In this document: positions 36,580-45,205 of the stretch, one piece after another
Position numbering within the stretch: position 1 is the first letter of the stretch
Layout of the letters: each line of letters starts with the position of its first letter
Source: Paraburkholderia caledonica NBRC 102488
GTDB lineage: Bacteria > Pseudomonadota > Gammaproteobacteria > Burkholderiales > Burkholderiaceae
Direction of reading: 5' to 3'
Assembly (NCBI RefSeq): GCF_000685095.1
Contig: NZ_BAYE01000008.1
Location: forward strand, 186,001 to 250,000
Length of the DNA stretch: 64,000 bases
The notes under the pieces: model-generated
The model's database searches: none
What the model was told of the DNA's origin: nothing
The model's input: only the letters and a program-made list of their open reading frames with translations
Program-made: the position numbers and the translations under genes

Positions 36580-37923
36580 ATGCCGAGCGACGACCCAGCG
36601 CTTCATCATAGCCAGAAGGCATCGCCCACTTCGCAACGCCGGCGGCTTCTCATCATTGGCGCGATCGTGATACTGGCCGCGCTGGGTTGGGGATTGTTCA
36701 CGGTCATCAGGCAGTCTTTCCAGACAAGGATTGTCATTACGACGGGCGCAGACCAAGGCATCTATCGCGGCTTTGCAGACCGCTATGCGCCCATCCTGAA
36801 ACGCGACGGCGTCATGCTAGATATACGCAACTCCCCCGGCTCGGTCGAAAATTATCAGCGCCTGAAAAATCCCGCCAGCGAATACCAGATAGGCTTCATC
36901 CAATCGGGCACAATAACGCCGCAGGAAACGGATCATCTGCAGTTGATCGCGGCCGTCTCGTATGAGCCGATCTGGGTGTTCTATCGGGGCGACGTTATCG
37001 TCAACCGGTTGGCACAACTGCATGGCAAGCGCGTCGGCGTCGGTGTACCCGGGAGCGGGTTGCTGCACGTTTCACAAGTATTATTGGGCTACAGCGGTAT
37101 CACCCGTGACAACACCCAGTTGATAGAAGTCGATGCGAAGCAGGCCTATCGGTGCCTCGAAGCGGGTTGCCTGGATGCGGCTTTCTTTATCGGCAGGCCC
37201 GATGCGCCCATGCAGCAGATGCTGCTGAACAGCGACCTGAAACTAATGAGTTTCGCACAGGCGGATGCGCTCGTGCAGAAGTTCCCGTCTCTTTCCAAGG
37301 TGACGTTCCCGCGAGCAGCGACGAGTCTGGTGAATGACCGTCCGCAAAACGATGTCACCTTGCTGGCCGCCACCGCGCTGTTGGTGGCCAAAGACAACTT
37401 GCATCCGGCACTCGTTCATCTATTGCTGGACGCGGCAAAAACGGTTCACTCACGCGAAGACTACTTCACGCAGCTTGGCGCATTCCCGAACCTGAATACC
37501 GATGAGTTTCCTGTTTCCAATGAAAGTGAGCGCTATTTCAAGTCAGGGCGTCCATTCCTTCAGCGCTATCTTCCATTCTGGCTCGCAAGCTTTATCGAAA
37601 GGCGCCTGCTCATTCTGCTTCCGTTCATGGCGGTCCTCATCGGGATATTGCAAGCGCTACCGCGAATGATGGAGGCGCGAATAAGGAGCCGCTTTGTCGT
37701 CGGGTATCGGAAACTGAAATCGCTGGAAGACGAAATCTGGCGAACCACGCGGCCACCGAACGATCTGCTCACCCAATGGCGCAATGAGATCGAGGACATC
37801 GATGCGCAGGCCAGCCGCATAAGTGTGCCTATGCGCTATCTTTGCGACGTCTATGCGCTCAAGCAGGCGATCAGTGTCGTGCGCGAACGCATCGCGATGG
37901 CGGAAGCGAACTTGGACGAATAG
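36580..37923 (+). CDS. TAXI-family (TRAP-type) membrane-anchored solute-binding protein
   Basis: 447 residues from the ATG at 36580, chosen for its GGGAGGA RBS. N-terminal membrane anchor (RRLLIIGAIVILAALGWGLF, about 25-45) followed by a periplasmic NMT1/TAXI binding fold: IVITTGADQGIYRGFADRYA, GIYRGF-type start, QIGFIQSGTI, GKRVGVGVPGSGLLHVSQVL. A second helix near residue 370 (RLLILLPFMAVLIGILQALP) returns the chain to the cytoplasm, and the tail is a charged helix. TAXI proteins normally work with a fused TRAP permease; none is nearby, so this looks like an orphan, perhaps a sensor. Confidence 0.75.
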   Translation: MPSDDPALHHSQKASPTSQRRRLLIIGAIVILAALGWGLFTVIRQSFQTRIVITTGADQGIYRGFADRYAPILKRDGVMLDIRNSPGSVENYQRLKNPASEYQIGFIQSGTITPQETDHLQLIAAVSYEPIWVFYRGDVIVNRLAQLHGKRVGVGVPGSGLLHVSQVLLGYSGITRDNTQLIEVDAKQAYRCLEAGCLDAAFFIGRPDAPMQQMLLNSDLKLMSFAQADALVQKFPSLSKVTFPRAATSLVNDRPQNDVTLLAATALLVAKDNLHPALVHLLLDAAKTVHSREDYFTQLGAFPNLNTDEFPVSNESERYFKSGRPFLQRYLPFWLASFIERRLLILLPFMAVLIGILQALPRMMEARIRSRFVVGYRKLKSLEDEIWRTTRPPNDLLTQWRNEIEDIDAQASRISVPMRYLCDVYALKQAISVVRERIAMAEANLDE

Positions 37924-38109
37924 ACGATGTGCAGAATGTTCGAGCTTTGAGGTTCTGGCCAGGCGCCTGAGCGCGAAAGAACAGACTTCGATTGGAGCTT
38001 ATCTGACTGGCCAGGTCGATGTGCTCTGATCAACGGCGAGCTTGTTGAACGACTTGCGACATACGAGCCACCAAGGAAACATTTGTCGCAGCAAAGCTGC
38101 CGGATTATT

Positions 38110-38142
38110 GGGGCAGTTCGGGGGCAGTTCGGGGGCAGTTCG
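38110..38142. repeat. Three tandem copies of an 11-base unit
   Basis: GGGGCAGTTCG is repeated three times without a mismatch, between the convergent TAXI and GH13 genes. The unit length is not a multiple of three and no gene covers it. Slippage could make it variable between strains. Confidence 0.85.
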
Positions 38143-38186
38143 GGTTGGGATCGGAGTTACGACCCCGCAACTCGATGGCGCGGCCT

Positions 38187-39665
38187 TCACGACGCGGTCA
38201 TTTGGAAGACGTGGTAGCTCCACGGCGGTAGATCCAGGTAAAGACCATGCGAAATGAGATCGTTGCCATCGCGATCAAAACTGGCCGACCCCATGATGTC
38301 TTCCATCCGCACCGTGCGGTCGGCCATGTCGGAAAATGGGAGTCGCACGTAACACTGGCTCTGATTGCCGGCGTAATTGACCACCACGAGCCGCCGTTCT
38401 CCTCCATCGCGCTGCCAGGTCCACGCGATGAAACAATCCGAGGTCCAGTTGCCCTCCCACGCCGGCACGATTTCGACCAGGCTCCACGCGCCTTCCCGAA
38501 AGACCGGCTGCCGCAGCACCGTCATCAGGTTTCCGTAGAACGCTTGCAAGCTTGTGTCGACAGGCTCCTCGGGCGCCCGTACCAGATGCGGAGATATCCG
38601 TTTCCGGCAACCCTCGAACTGGCCTTGGTGAAAGAAGCGCAGGCCGGGTGACAGAAACGTGATGACGGCCGCGGCCTCGTGCGTGTCGGGCGGGAAGGTC
38701 GCCGCGGCCCGGGGTTCGTCGTGGTTTTCCAGGAAGCGGGCCAGCTTCTCCTGGTAATCGAGTCCGGCATGCAAGTGCTCGCGCACCGGCCGTGCGTTCG
38801 CATCGCACAAGCGGTCGTACATCTGCTTGTCGTACGCGTAATCGAAGCCCTGCTGCTGCATCGTCCATTCGAGATCCCAGTACACTTCCGCCATGAACAG
38901 GAAGTGCGGATGCTCGCGTCGGACGGCCTCGGTTGCCTTCGGCCAGAAGGGTTCGGCGCGGATGCCCCAGGTCCGTTCGAACACCTCGGGCAAGACCAGC
39001 ATGGCCATGTCGCAGCGCACGCCGTCGCATTGCCCGGCGATGCTGTTCAGTTCGCCGATCATCGCCTGATGCAACTCCGGATTGCCGTAGTCGAGCTGCA
39101 GCGTGTCGGGCCATCCGTCGAAGTACGGGTCGCGGCCGTGGGCGAGTATCAGCGGCCCGTTGCTCGTCTCTACCCTGCAATAATTGCGCGGTGAACGAAC
39201 GAGATCCTCCTCGCTGCCGTGGACGAAGTGGTCCGGATGCGTGTCGATCCATTCGTGATCCGGCGCCATGTGATTCGGCACGAAGTCGAGCATCAGCTTC
39301 AGGCCGCGTTGCTGCATGCGCTGCCGCAGGCGGGCGAGCGCCTCGGTGCCGCCCAGATCGCGATGAACCGTGTAGCTGCGGATAGCGAACCCCGAGCCAG
39401 CGATGTCGTCGTCCGTGAGATCCGGCAGCGTCTCGGCGAATTCGCGGCGCCATCCGGCATGCACCCGCGAGATGGCCTGGGCCGCCGGGCCCGTCTGCCA
39501 GACGCTCAGCAACCAGACCCAGTCGAAGCCCAGCGCGGCGAGGCGATCCAGTTCGGCATCCGGAAAGTCGTCGAGTGTCGCGCGCCTGCCGAGCGTGCGC
39601 GACAAGCCGGCCAGCCAGACGCGGGTGTTGATCTGGTACAGCACCGGATAGCGTAGGTCGGGCAT
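38187..39665 (-). CDS. GH13 alpha-amylase-family glycosidase
   Basis: 492 residues. The four GH13 regions are visible: LDFVPNH (region I, about 125), GVRCDMAM (II, catalytic nucleophile Asp, about 215), FMAEVYW (III, acid/base Glu, about 255) and FLENHDEPR (IV, transition-state Asp, about 315). The Arg two residues before the nucleophile is kept. A C-terminal beta domain follows (RRLVVVNYAGNQSQ). There is no signal peptide, so it acts in the cytoplasm on an alpha-glucan or trehalose-type sugar. It starts 10 bases after the GH63-like gene, forming an operon. Confidence 0.88.
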   Translation of the reverse strand: MPDLRYPVLYQINTRVWLAGLSRTLGRRATLDDFPDAELDRLAALGFDWVWLLSVWQTGPAAQAISRVHAGWRREFAETLPDLTDDDIAGSGFAIRSYTVHRDLGGTEALARLRQRMQQRGLKLMLDFVPNHMAPDHEWIDTHPDHFVHGSEEDLVRSPRNYCRVETSNGPLILAHGRDPYFDGWPDTLQLDYGNPELHQAMIGELNSIAGQCDGVRCDMAMLVLPEVFERTWGIRAEPFWPKATEAVRREHPHFLFMAEVYWDLEWTMQQQGFDYAYDKQMYDRLCDANARPVREHLHAGLDYQEKLARFLENHDEPRAAATFPPDTHEAAAVITFLSPGLRFFHQGQFEGCRKRISPHLVRAPEEPVDTSLQAFYGNLMTVLRQPVFREGAWSLVEIVPAWEGNWTSDCFIAWTWQRDGGERRLVVVNYAGNQSQCYVRLPFSDMADRTVRMEDIMGSASFDRDGNDLISHGLYLDLPPWSYHVFQMTAS

Positions 39666-39675
39666 TTTGTTTTCC

Positions 39676-42414
39676 TCATTTCTCGCCGATTTCTTCCCCG
39701 CTCACCTGTTCCCTGACAAGCCGCGACATCACGCGCCCACGATCCGTTTCCAGCACGGACTGCGCGTCAACGCGCCCGAACAGGTCGAGCAGCGGAGCGA
39801 CCAGCCCCGTCCAGCCGGTCTGGTGACTGGCGCCAAGGCCCGCGCCGTTGTCACCGTGGAAGTACTCGTAAAACAGGATCAGGTCGCGCCAGTGCGGATC
39901 GTTCTGGAATTTTTCCGTTCCTCCGTAGACCGGCCGTTTGCCGTCTGCATTGCGCAGGAACGTGCTGGTCAGGCGACGGACGATCTCCTGCGCCACTTCG
40001 AAGAGCGTCATGTGCTGCCCGGAGCCGGTCGGACATTCGACCTTGAAGTCATCGCCGAAAAAAGTGTACAGGTTCACCAGCGCGCGGACGATCAGCAAAT
40101 TGACGGGCATCCACACCGGTCCGCGCCAGTTGGAATTGCCGCCGAACATACCTGTATTCGATTCGGCCGGCAGGTACTGCACCTTGTACTCCTGTCCGCC
40201 GACCTGAATCACATACGGATGGTCCAGGTGATACAGGGAGAGCGAACGGATGCCATGCGGCCCCAGGAACTCCTTCTCGTCGAGCATGTAGCCGAGCACC
40301 CGTTCGAGCTTGCGTTTGTTCAGGATCGACAGAAGCCTGCGCTGGTTATAGCCGATGAAGCCGGTGTCGGTCGGAGCAATCTGCGCAAGCAGTTCGGGGT
40401 AGCGTTTGCGAAACTGCGCGATCAGCTCGACGAGCTTGGGCATACGCTCGAGGGAGTGCGCTTCGAACACCGTCGACGCGCACAGCGGCAGCAGCCCGAC
40501 CAGCGACCTGATCTTCAGCCGCGTCGTCTTGCCGTCGGGCAGGCGCAGCAGATCATAGAAAAAGCCGTCCTGCTCGTCCCACATCTCGTCTTCGTGTGCT
40601 CCGCGTCGGTCCATCGCATAGGCGATCCACATGAAATGCTGGACGAACTTGAAGGCGACCTCCTCGTAGAGCGGGTCGTAGTCAGTCAGATTGATCGCCA
40701 TCTCCAGCATGGTCTGGCAGTAGAACGCCATCCATGCCGTGCCGTCCGCCTGCTCCAGCGACCCGCCGGTCGGGAGTTCCGCGCTGCGGTCGAACACGCC
40801 GATATTGTCGAGACCGAGAAAGCCGCCGGCGAACACATTGCGGCCCGATGGGTCCTTGCGATTCACCCACCAGTTGAAATTGAGCATCAGCCCCTGAAAC
40901 GAGCGCTCCAGGAAACGCGGGTCGGCTCGTCCCAGTTCCTTCTCATACTTGTACAGCCAGAGCGTGGCGGCGGCATGCACCGGCGGGTTCACATCGCTGA
41001 AGTTCCACTCGTAGGCTGGAATCTGACCGCTCGGGTGCACGTACAGGCTGCGCAGCATCAGCAGCAACTGCTCCTTCGCAAAATCGAAATCGACCTGCGC
41101 CAGCGCGATCGTGTGAAAGGCCAGGTCCCAGGCCGCGTACCACGGATACTCCCACTTGTCCGGCATGGAGATCACGTCGGCGTTCAGCATGTGGAACCAC
41201 TCCATGTTGCGTACATCGTGCCGCGCGGAGTCGAGCAACGGATGACTATGATGCTCGCGCAGCCACAGTTCGAGATCGAAGTAGTAGTACTGCTTGCCCC
41301 ACAACATGCCCGCCAGCGCCTGGCGATGCACCCGGCGCTGGTCTTCGGTCAGCGATCTGGGCGTGATGCGCTCGTAGAACTCGTTCGCATCGGCGAGGCG
41401 GCTATCAAAAATCTGCTCGAAGCCCCCGAAGGCGTCGTCGAGTCTGGATGACGCGAGGCGCAAGCGGATGATCGCGTTACCGCCGCCTGGCACGTTGCAC
41501 GTGTAATGGGCCGCGGCCTTGGTCCCGGTTCTCTCCGGATTCACGGCGTCGCTCTGTTCCGAGATGACATAGGCGTGGAACCCGTCCTTGACGTAGGGTG
41601 ACGCGTTGGGCTGACCCCACAGGCGCTGCGCATTGCTTTCGTTTTCGGTGAAAAGCGTCTGCGGCGCGCCTTCGCAGTGGAGCCAGTATTCGCCCAGATC
41701 GTGGTGCGCGGCCCGGATGACGCCAGCGCCCGCATCCTGCACGGACGGCTTGCGCTCGTCCTCGCCCCATGACCATGTATTGCGGAACCAGAGCGTCGGC
41801 AGAACGCGCAACGGTGCGGCCTCGGGTCCGCGGTTGTGCACGGTAATGCGTATGAGGATGTCTTCGGGAGCGGCCTTCGCGTATTCCACGAATACGTCGA
41901 AATAGCGGTCATCGTCGAAGATGCCGGTGTCCAGCAGTTCGTATTCCATCTCATCCCGCGATCTTTTGCGGTTGGTCTGGACCAGATCCAGGTACGGGTA
42001 TTCTCGCTGCGGATATTTGTAGAGGTACTTCATGTACGAGTGCGTGGGCGTGCTGTCGACATAGAAGTAATACTCCTTCACGTCCTCGCCATGATTGCCC
42101 TCGCTGTTCGTGAGGCCGAACAGGCGCTCCTTCAATATGGCGTCCTGCTCGTTCCATAGCGCCAGCGCAAAACACAGCCGCTGCTGATCGTCACACAATC
42201 CGCCGAGACCGTCCTCCCCCCACTTGTAGGCGCGCGAACGCGCATGGTCATGGGTGAAGTAGTTCCACGCATCGCCGTTGTCACTGTAGTCTTCACGGAC
42301 CGTGCCCCACTGCCGCTCGCTGAGGTAGGGTCCCCACTTCTTCCACGGTATGTGCGCCTCGCGCGCGTCGTTCAGGCGCGCTTGTTCGACTACATCCACG
42401 ATTGCAGGGCCCAT
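39676..42414 (-). CDS. GH63-like glucosidase (MGH1-type glycoside hydrolase)
   Basis: 912 residues from the ATG at 42414 with GGAGAAAA upstream; 33 more codons in frame lack an RBS. The N-terminus has WKKWGPYLSERQWGTVREDY-like sequence and NYFTHDHARSRAYKWGEDG, typical of bacterial GH63 proteins related to mannosylglycerate/glucosylglycerate hydrolases. The (alpha/alpha)6 core includes PWYAAWDLAFHTIALAQVDF (general acid Asp), WNFSDVNPPVHAAATLWLYK and NSNWRGPVWMPVNLLIVRAL. Cytoplasmic. Together with the GH13 enzyme it may degrade a compatible solute or storage glucan. Confidence 0.85.
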   Translation of the reverse strand: MGPAIVDVVEQARLNDAREAHIPWKKWGPYLSERQWGTVREDYSDNGDAWNYFTHDHARSRAYKWGEDGLGGLCDDQQRLCFALALWNEQDAILKERLFGLTNSEGNHGEDVKEYYFYVDSTPTHSYMKYLYKYPQREYPYLDLVQTNRKRSRDEMEYELLDTGIFDDDRYFDVFVEYAKAAPEDILIRITVHNRGPEAAPLRVLPTLWFRNTWSWGEDERKPSVQDAGAGVIRAAHHDLGEYWLHCEGAPQTLFTENESNAQRLWGQPNASPYVKDGFHAYVISEQSDAVNPERTGTKAAAHYTCNVPGGGNAIIRLRLASSRLDDAFGGFEQIFDSRLADANEFYERITPRSLTEDQRRVHRQALAGMLWGKQYYYFDLELWLREHHSHPLLDSARHDVRNMEWFHMLNADVISMPDKWEYPWYAAWDLAFHTIALAQVDFDFAKEQLLLMLRSLYVHPSGQIPAYEWNFSDVNPPVHAAATLWLYKYEKELGRADPRFLERSFQGLMLNFNWWVNRKDPSGRNVFAGGFLGLDNIGVFDRSAELPTGGSLEQADGTAWMAFYCQTMLEMAINLTDYDPLYEEVAFKFVQHFMWIAYAMDRRGAHEDEMWDEQDGFFYDLLRLPDGKTTRLKIRSLVGLLPLCASTVFEAHSLERMPKLVELIAQFRKRYPELLAQIAPTDTGFIGYNQRRLLSILNKRKLERVLGYMLDEKEFLGPHGIRSLSLYHLDHPYVIQVGGQEYKVQYLPAESNTGMFGGNSNWRGPVWMPVNLLIVRALVNLYTFFGDDFKVECPTGSGQHMTLFEVAQEIVRRLTSTFLRNADGKRPVYGGTEKFQNDPHWRDLILFYEYFHGDNGAGLGASHQTGWTGLVAPLLDLFGRVDAQSVLETDRGRVMSRLVREQVSGEEIGEK

Positions 42415-42494
42415 GCTTTTCTCCGGTACAGGTGAATGAGCTATCCTCGACGCAACGCAGGCAAGCGCGTCGCACCCACACTCATCGCGCGCGA

Positions 42495-43007
42495 TCAGGC
42501 AACGCCGGTACAACGGTATGTGTTCGACAGTGCAGTAAGGTACACCGCGGCCACGCCGCGTTCAGCGGCAATGCGCGTGGCGAAGCGCATTATGCGGTTG
42601 GCTGCCGCCTCGCTCTGTGTATGGAGAATGCGGGCAATGACCACGGTCAGCGCCAGGTGAATCGCCAGCACGCCGAGCGCGCCTGATTGCGAGAGCAGCC
42701 ATTTTTCGGCGACGATTGCATAAGGCTGCGCTTGTGCAACGATGCTGCCGCGACCTGCGTCGGACAAGCGCTGCCACTCGCGCGCGGAACGTTCACCGGC
42801 GAGCGGTACTTCATGCAGCCAGCGGCGCTCAACGACCCATTTTTTGATGCCGATCGCCACGACCCAGGTGGCGACGACGATCATCGTCGCCCAGATCAGC
42901 GCCGGCAGAAACGGACGGATGATATAAAACGTACCAAAGATCGGCAGCGACAGGACCGCGATGATCAGCCGGATGCGGGCAATATCCGCCTGCGGTCGCG
43001 AATTCAC
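42495..43007 (-). pseudogene. Truncated AI-2E family (PerM-like) permease
   Basis: From a GTG at 43007 (AGGAG 6 bases upstream) the product starts like an intact AI-2E permease: NSRPQADIARIRLIIAVLSL, RPFLPALIWATMIVVATW. At about residue 55 roughly 45-50 residues are missing (IGIKKWVVERRWLHEV then VPLAGERSAREWQRLSDAGR). It recovers WLLSQSGALGVLAIHLALTV and RFATRIAAERGVAAVYL, then ends at 170 residues, where the family continues for about 180 more. Both deletions remove conserved helices, so transport is unlikely. Confidence 0.65.
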
Positions 43008-43185
43008 GTCATTCTCCTGGTACGTGACCCAGCCGCAGCCGCGCGCGTCGCGTGCGGTCTGATCGTACATGCCACGGACAAGTCTGAGAGATGGGTAGCG
43101 TCCATGCTTGCGTCGGGCTGCTGCGCAGACTGCAGGTCCGATGACTCGTTACTCAGGCTACCACCTTCGAACCACCGCCGCCATT

Positions 43186-43197
43186 GGACCTTAGTCC
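43186..43197. promoter_or_regulatory. Perfect GGAC-N4-GTCC dyad
   Basis: GGACCTTAGTCC, followed after 2 bases by a further GGGAC half-site (43201-43205). It lies about 180 bases upstream of the truncated AI-2E permease, in the gene-free stretch 43008-43312, which holds nothing else recognisable. Confidence 0.55.
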
Positions 43198-43312
43198 CAT
43201 GGGACTATTGAACAAGCGCTATCGCGGCACTGGCCGACGCAGCCGGCGAGGCGAGAGTGCTAGCCATGTTCCCCGCGCAGGGCTTGAGTTTGGCTGGGAG
43301 AACAAGCTCCAG

Positions 43313-44299
43313 CTAGCTGCTTTGCGAGCGACTTCCGGGTGCTGACACGGTATGCTCACAGACTGGCGCGCGAATGCGGCTCATAACTGGCCCGATGGCG
43401 TTCGACTCGACGTGATCGGTCACCTGCCCGGCGGCACGGTCGCTTTCGCAGTAGACACCTATCTCCGTGTTTAACTCGACCGAACGCGGGTCGAAATTCA
43501 TCGAACCGATGAAGACACCCTTGCGGCCGAATACATACGTTTTCGCGTGCAATGACGACTTCGACGAGCCGAACACCGACTTCTTCCGGTCGGCGGTGCC
43601 GCTACCTGTCGCAGCAGGTTTTAGTTCGTACAGTTGCACGTCCGCTTCCAGCAATGGCTTCCGGTAACGCTGATAGCCCGCATGCACCGCGGCTACATCT
43701 GTTGCCGCCAGCGAGTTTGTCAGCACCGTCACGTGCACGCCGATGTTGCGCCCGCCGAGAATTGCGCCCTGGTTGTCGGCGATCAGCGCCTTGTTATGCA
43801 TACGCCGGTTGACGCGAGCAAACTCGGCGGCCGTGCCGAGGGTCTTGAACCGGCGGTTTGCGACAGGATTGAAGAGTCGGATCTTAAGATTCGGATGCGA
43901 ACTGAGCACCAGCAGCATCTGGTCGTCCGCATTCGTACCCAGATCGTCGAGCAGGAGGCGCACGCGCACACCGCGGTCTGCCGCTCTCAGCAAAGCCGCG
44001 GCAAGTTGACGGCCGGTAAGGTCGTTGTGCCAGATGTAGTACTGCAGGTCGAGCGAGCGGTTAGCATATTCCATCAACACAACCCGCGCGATGAGCGCGT
44101 CGACGGAGTCGGGCAGCAGGTGAAATGCGCTTTCTCCCGGATGCTGCTGGTCTTGTGGTGCGAACGCTGCGCCGAGGCGCGTGGCCTGCGTATCGGTGAG
44201 CGCGTGGGTGGGCACGCGGCCGGCTTGCAGTGGAAGGCTTGCGCACGAAGTCATCAGGACGACGACGAACGCCGCAACAAGGCTTCGCAGGTTCATCAT
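43313..44299 (-). CDS. Phospholipase D-family lipoprotein with internal deletion
   Basis: 328 residues from the ATGATG at 44299, RBS GGAGAG. Lipobox MTSC (Cys about 19). First half: YIWHNDLTGRQLAAALLRAA, LLLDDLGTNADDQML, and HKD motif 1 (RMHNKALIADNQGAILGGRN). Directly after GGRNIG comes VHVTVLTNSLAATDVAAVHA and YQRYRKPLLEADVQLYELKP, which in intact relatives (about 510 residues) lies some 150 residues later. HKD motif 2 is kept (SLHAKTYVFGRKGVFIGSMN). The C-terminus also departs from the family after NTEIGV. Both catalytic motifs survive, but the missing part builds the domain core, so activity is doubtful. Confidence 0.7.
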   Translation of the reverse strand: MMNLRSLVAAFVVVLMTSCASLPLQAGRVPTHALTDTQATRLGAAFAPQDQQHPGESAFHLLPDSVDALIARVVLMEYANRSLDLQYYIWHNDLTGRQLAAALLRAADRGVRVRLLLDDLGTNADDQMLLVLSSHPNLKIRLFNPVANRRFKTLGTAAEFARVNRRMHNKALIADNQGAILGGRNIGVHVTVLTNSLAATDVAAVHAGYQRYRKPLLEADVQLYELKPAATGSGTADRKKSVFGSSKSSLHAKTYVFGRKGVFIGSMNFDPRSVELNTEIGVYCESDRAAGQVTDHVESNAIGPVMSRIRAPVCEHTVSAPGSRSQSS

Positions 44300-44389
44300 G
44301 CCGCTCTCCGCAGACTGCCTCAAACGCATGGTATCGAAGCCGCGACGGCGCAGATCGTCGTAGTCACCGCCTGATTAACAGGCCGTATA

Positions 44390-44430
44390 GGCGGGAATCG
44401 GGATCGACGCCGTAATCCCCGATTCCTGCC
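44390..44430. other. Long imperfect hairpin
   Basis: GGCGGGAATCGGGAT (44390-44404) pairs with ATCCCCGATTCCTGCC (44415-44430) with about one mismatch and one bulge, loop about 10 bases. There is no T-run. It is in the 316-base gene-free stretch between the PLD and BON genes; an RNA structure or a leftover of an inverted element is possible. Confidence 0.45.
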
Positions 44431-44584
44431 AGGGCATTCGCAACCGCGAGACACGGGATCGAACGCTGCTTCGAGCGGAAAGACTTGCGTTTGTCGTGCA
44501 CCTGGGCGGACGAAGGTTGACATGCAGGTACAGCCGGATTCTGACCGTTTGACGACGATCTTATGGGAAGGCGAAAAGTGAGAA

Positions 44585-44603
44585 CTCCCGGATTTTACGG
44601 GAG
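44585..44603 (-). terminator. Weak terminator-like hairpin after the BON gene
   Basis: CTCCCG and CGGGAG flank a 7-base loop. On the minus strand it lies 43 bases after the BON-protein stop and is followed by a broken U-rich run (TTCTCACTTTTC). Confidence 0.4.
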
Positions 44604-44645
44604 GGATCTACTCAGCGTGGCCGGGCTGACCCCGGCAGCAGCTTG

Positions 44646-45014
44646 TTACTGGCCCGCCTCTTTCAATATCAAGGAATTCTTCACTGACGTAACTCCGGGC
44701 ACACTCCTCGCGATCCCTGTGGCCTTGTCTATCTGGGTCGGATCAGTGACGGCTCCGGCAAGTGTCACCGAACCGCCTTTCGCGATTATGTTCATTCTCG
44801 AAGTGGCAACGCCACCTTTCGAGAGTGCGTGAAGCACCTTCTTGCTGAGTGCCCGATTCGCCTGCCTGGTAGCCTTTGCGCTTCCCTCGGTCGCTGTCGC
44901 CGCGCCGGAATGAGTTGATCCCGCAGCCGGCTCGCTTGTTTGCGGCCACGCGTTAATGGATGCCACCATGATCAATCCGCTACCGGCCAACATGAATGTT
45001 TTGGTCATCTTCAT
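44646..45014 (-). CDS. BON-domain periplasmic protein
   Basis: 122 residues from the ATG at 45014, RBS GGAGAG. Signal peptide KTFMLAGSGLIMVASINAWP. A short Ala/Ser/Thr linker leads to one BON domain (55-120): LSKKVLHALSKGGVATSRMN, GGSVTLAGAVTDPTQIDKAT, VPGVTSVKNSLI. BON domains bind phospholipids and occur in OsmY-type stress proteins. A perfect dyad lies 191 bases upstream, shared with the divergent DUF2092 gene. Confidence 0.85.
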   Translation of the reverse strand: MKMTKTFMLAGSGLIMVASINAWPQTSEPAAGSTHSGAATATEGSAKATRQANRALSKKVLHALSKGGVATSRMNIIAKGGSVTLAGAVTDPTQIDKATGIARSVPGVTSVKNSLILKEAGQ

Positions 45015-45205
45015 TGTTCTCTCCGATTCGGCTACGACACGTCATTAAAGGATCGCGGTTCTGTCATCACGATTCGGGCTGTTCGCGCAGCACTTGCAGT
45101 GCGTCGCGAACATCCTTAGCTGCTCACAAAAGGACGGACCATGCAGCGAAGTCGATGCGCTCCTTCCAAAGATAATCTGTTCCTCGTATCACTCGCGACG
45201 CAATA

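Noticed and set aside
39667..41451. A 594-codon plus-strand open frame opposite the GH63-like gene
   Set aside because: It is antisense to a gene with clear GH63 motifs; its composition (many His, Gln, Arg, Val) is the mirror of GC-rich codons and no domain is visible.
42495..43007. Idea of a quorum-signal (AI-2) exporter
   Set aside because: The AI-2E name covers many PerM-like permeases with other roles, and this copy is truncated.
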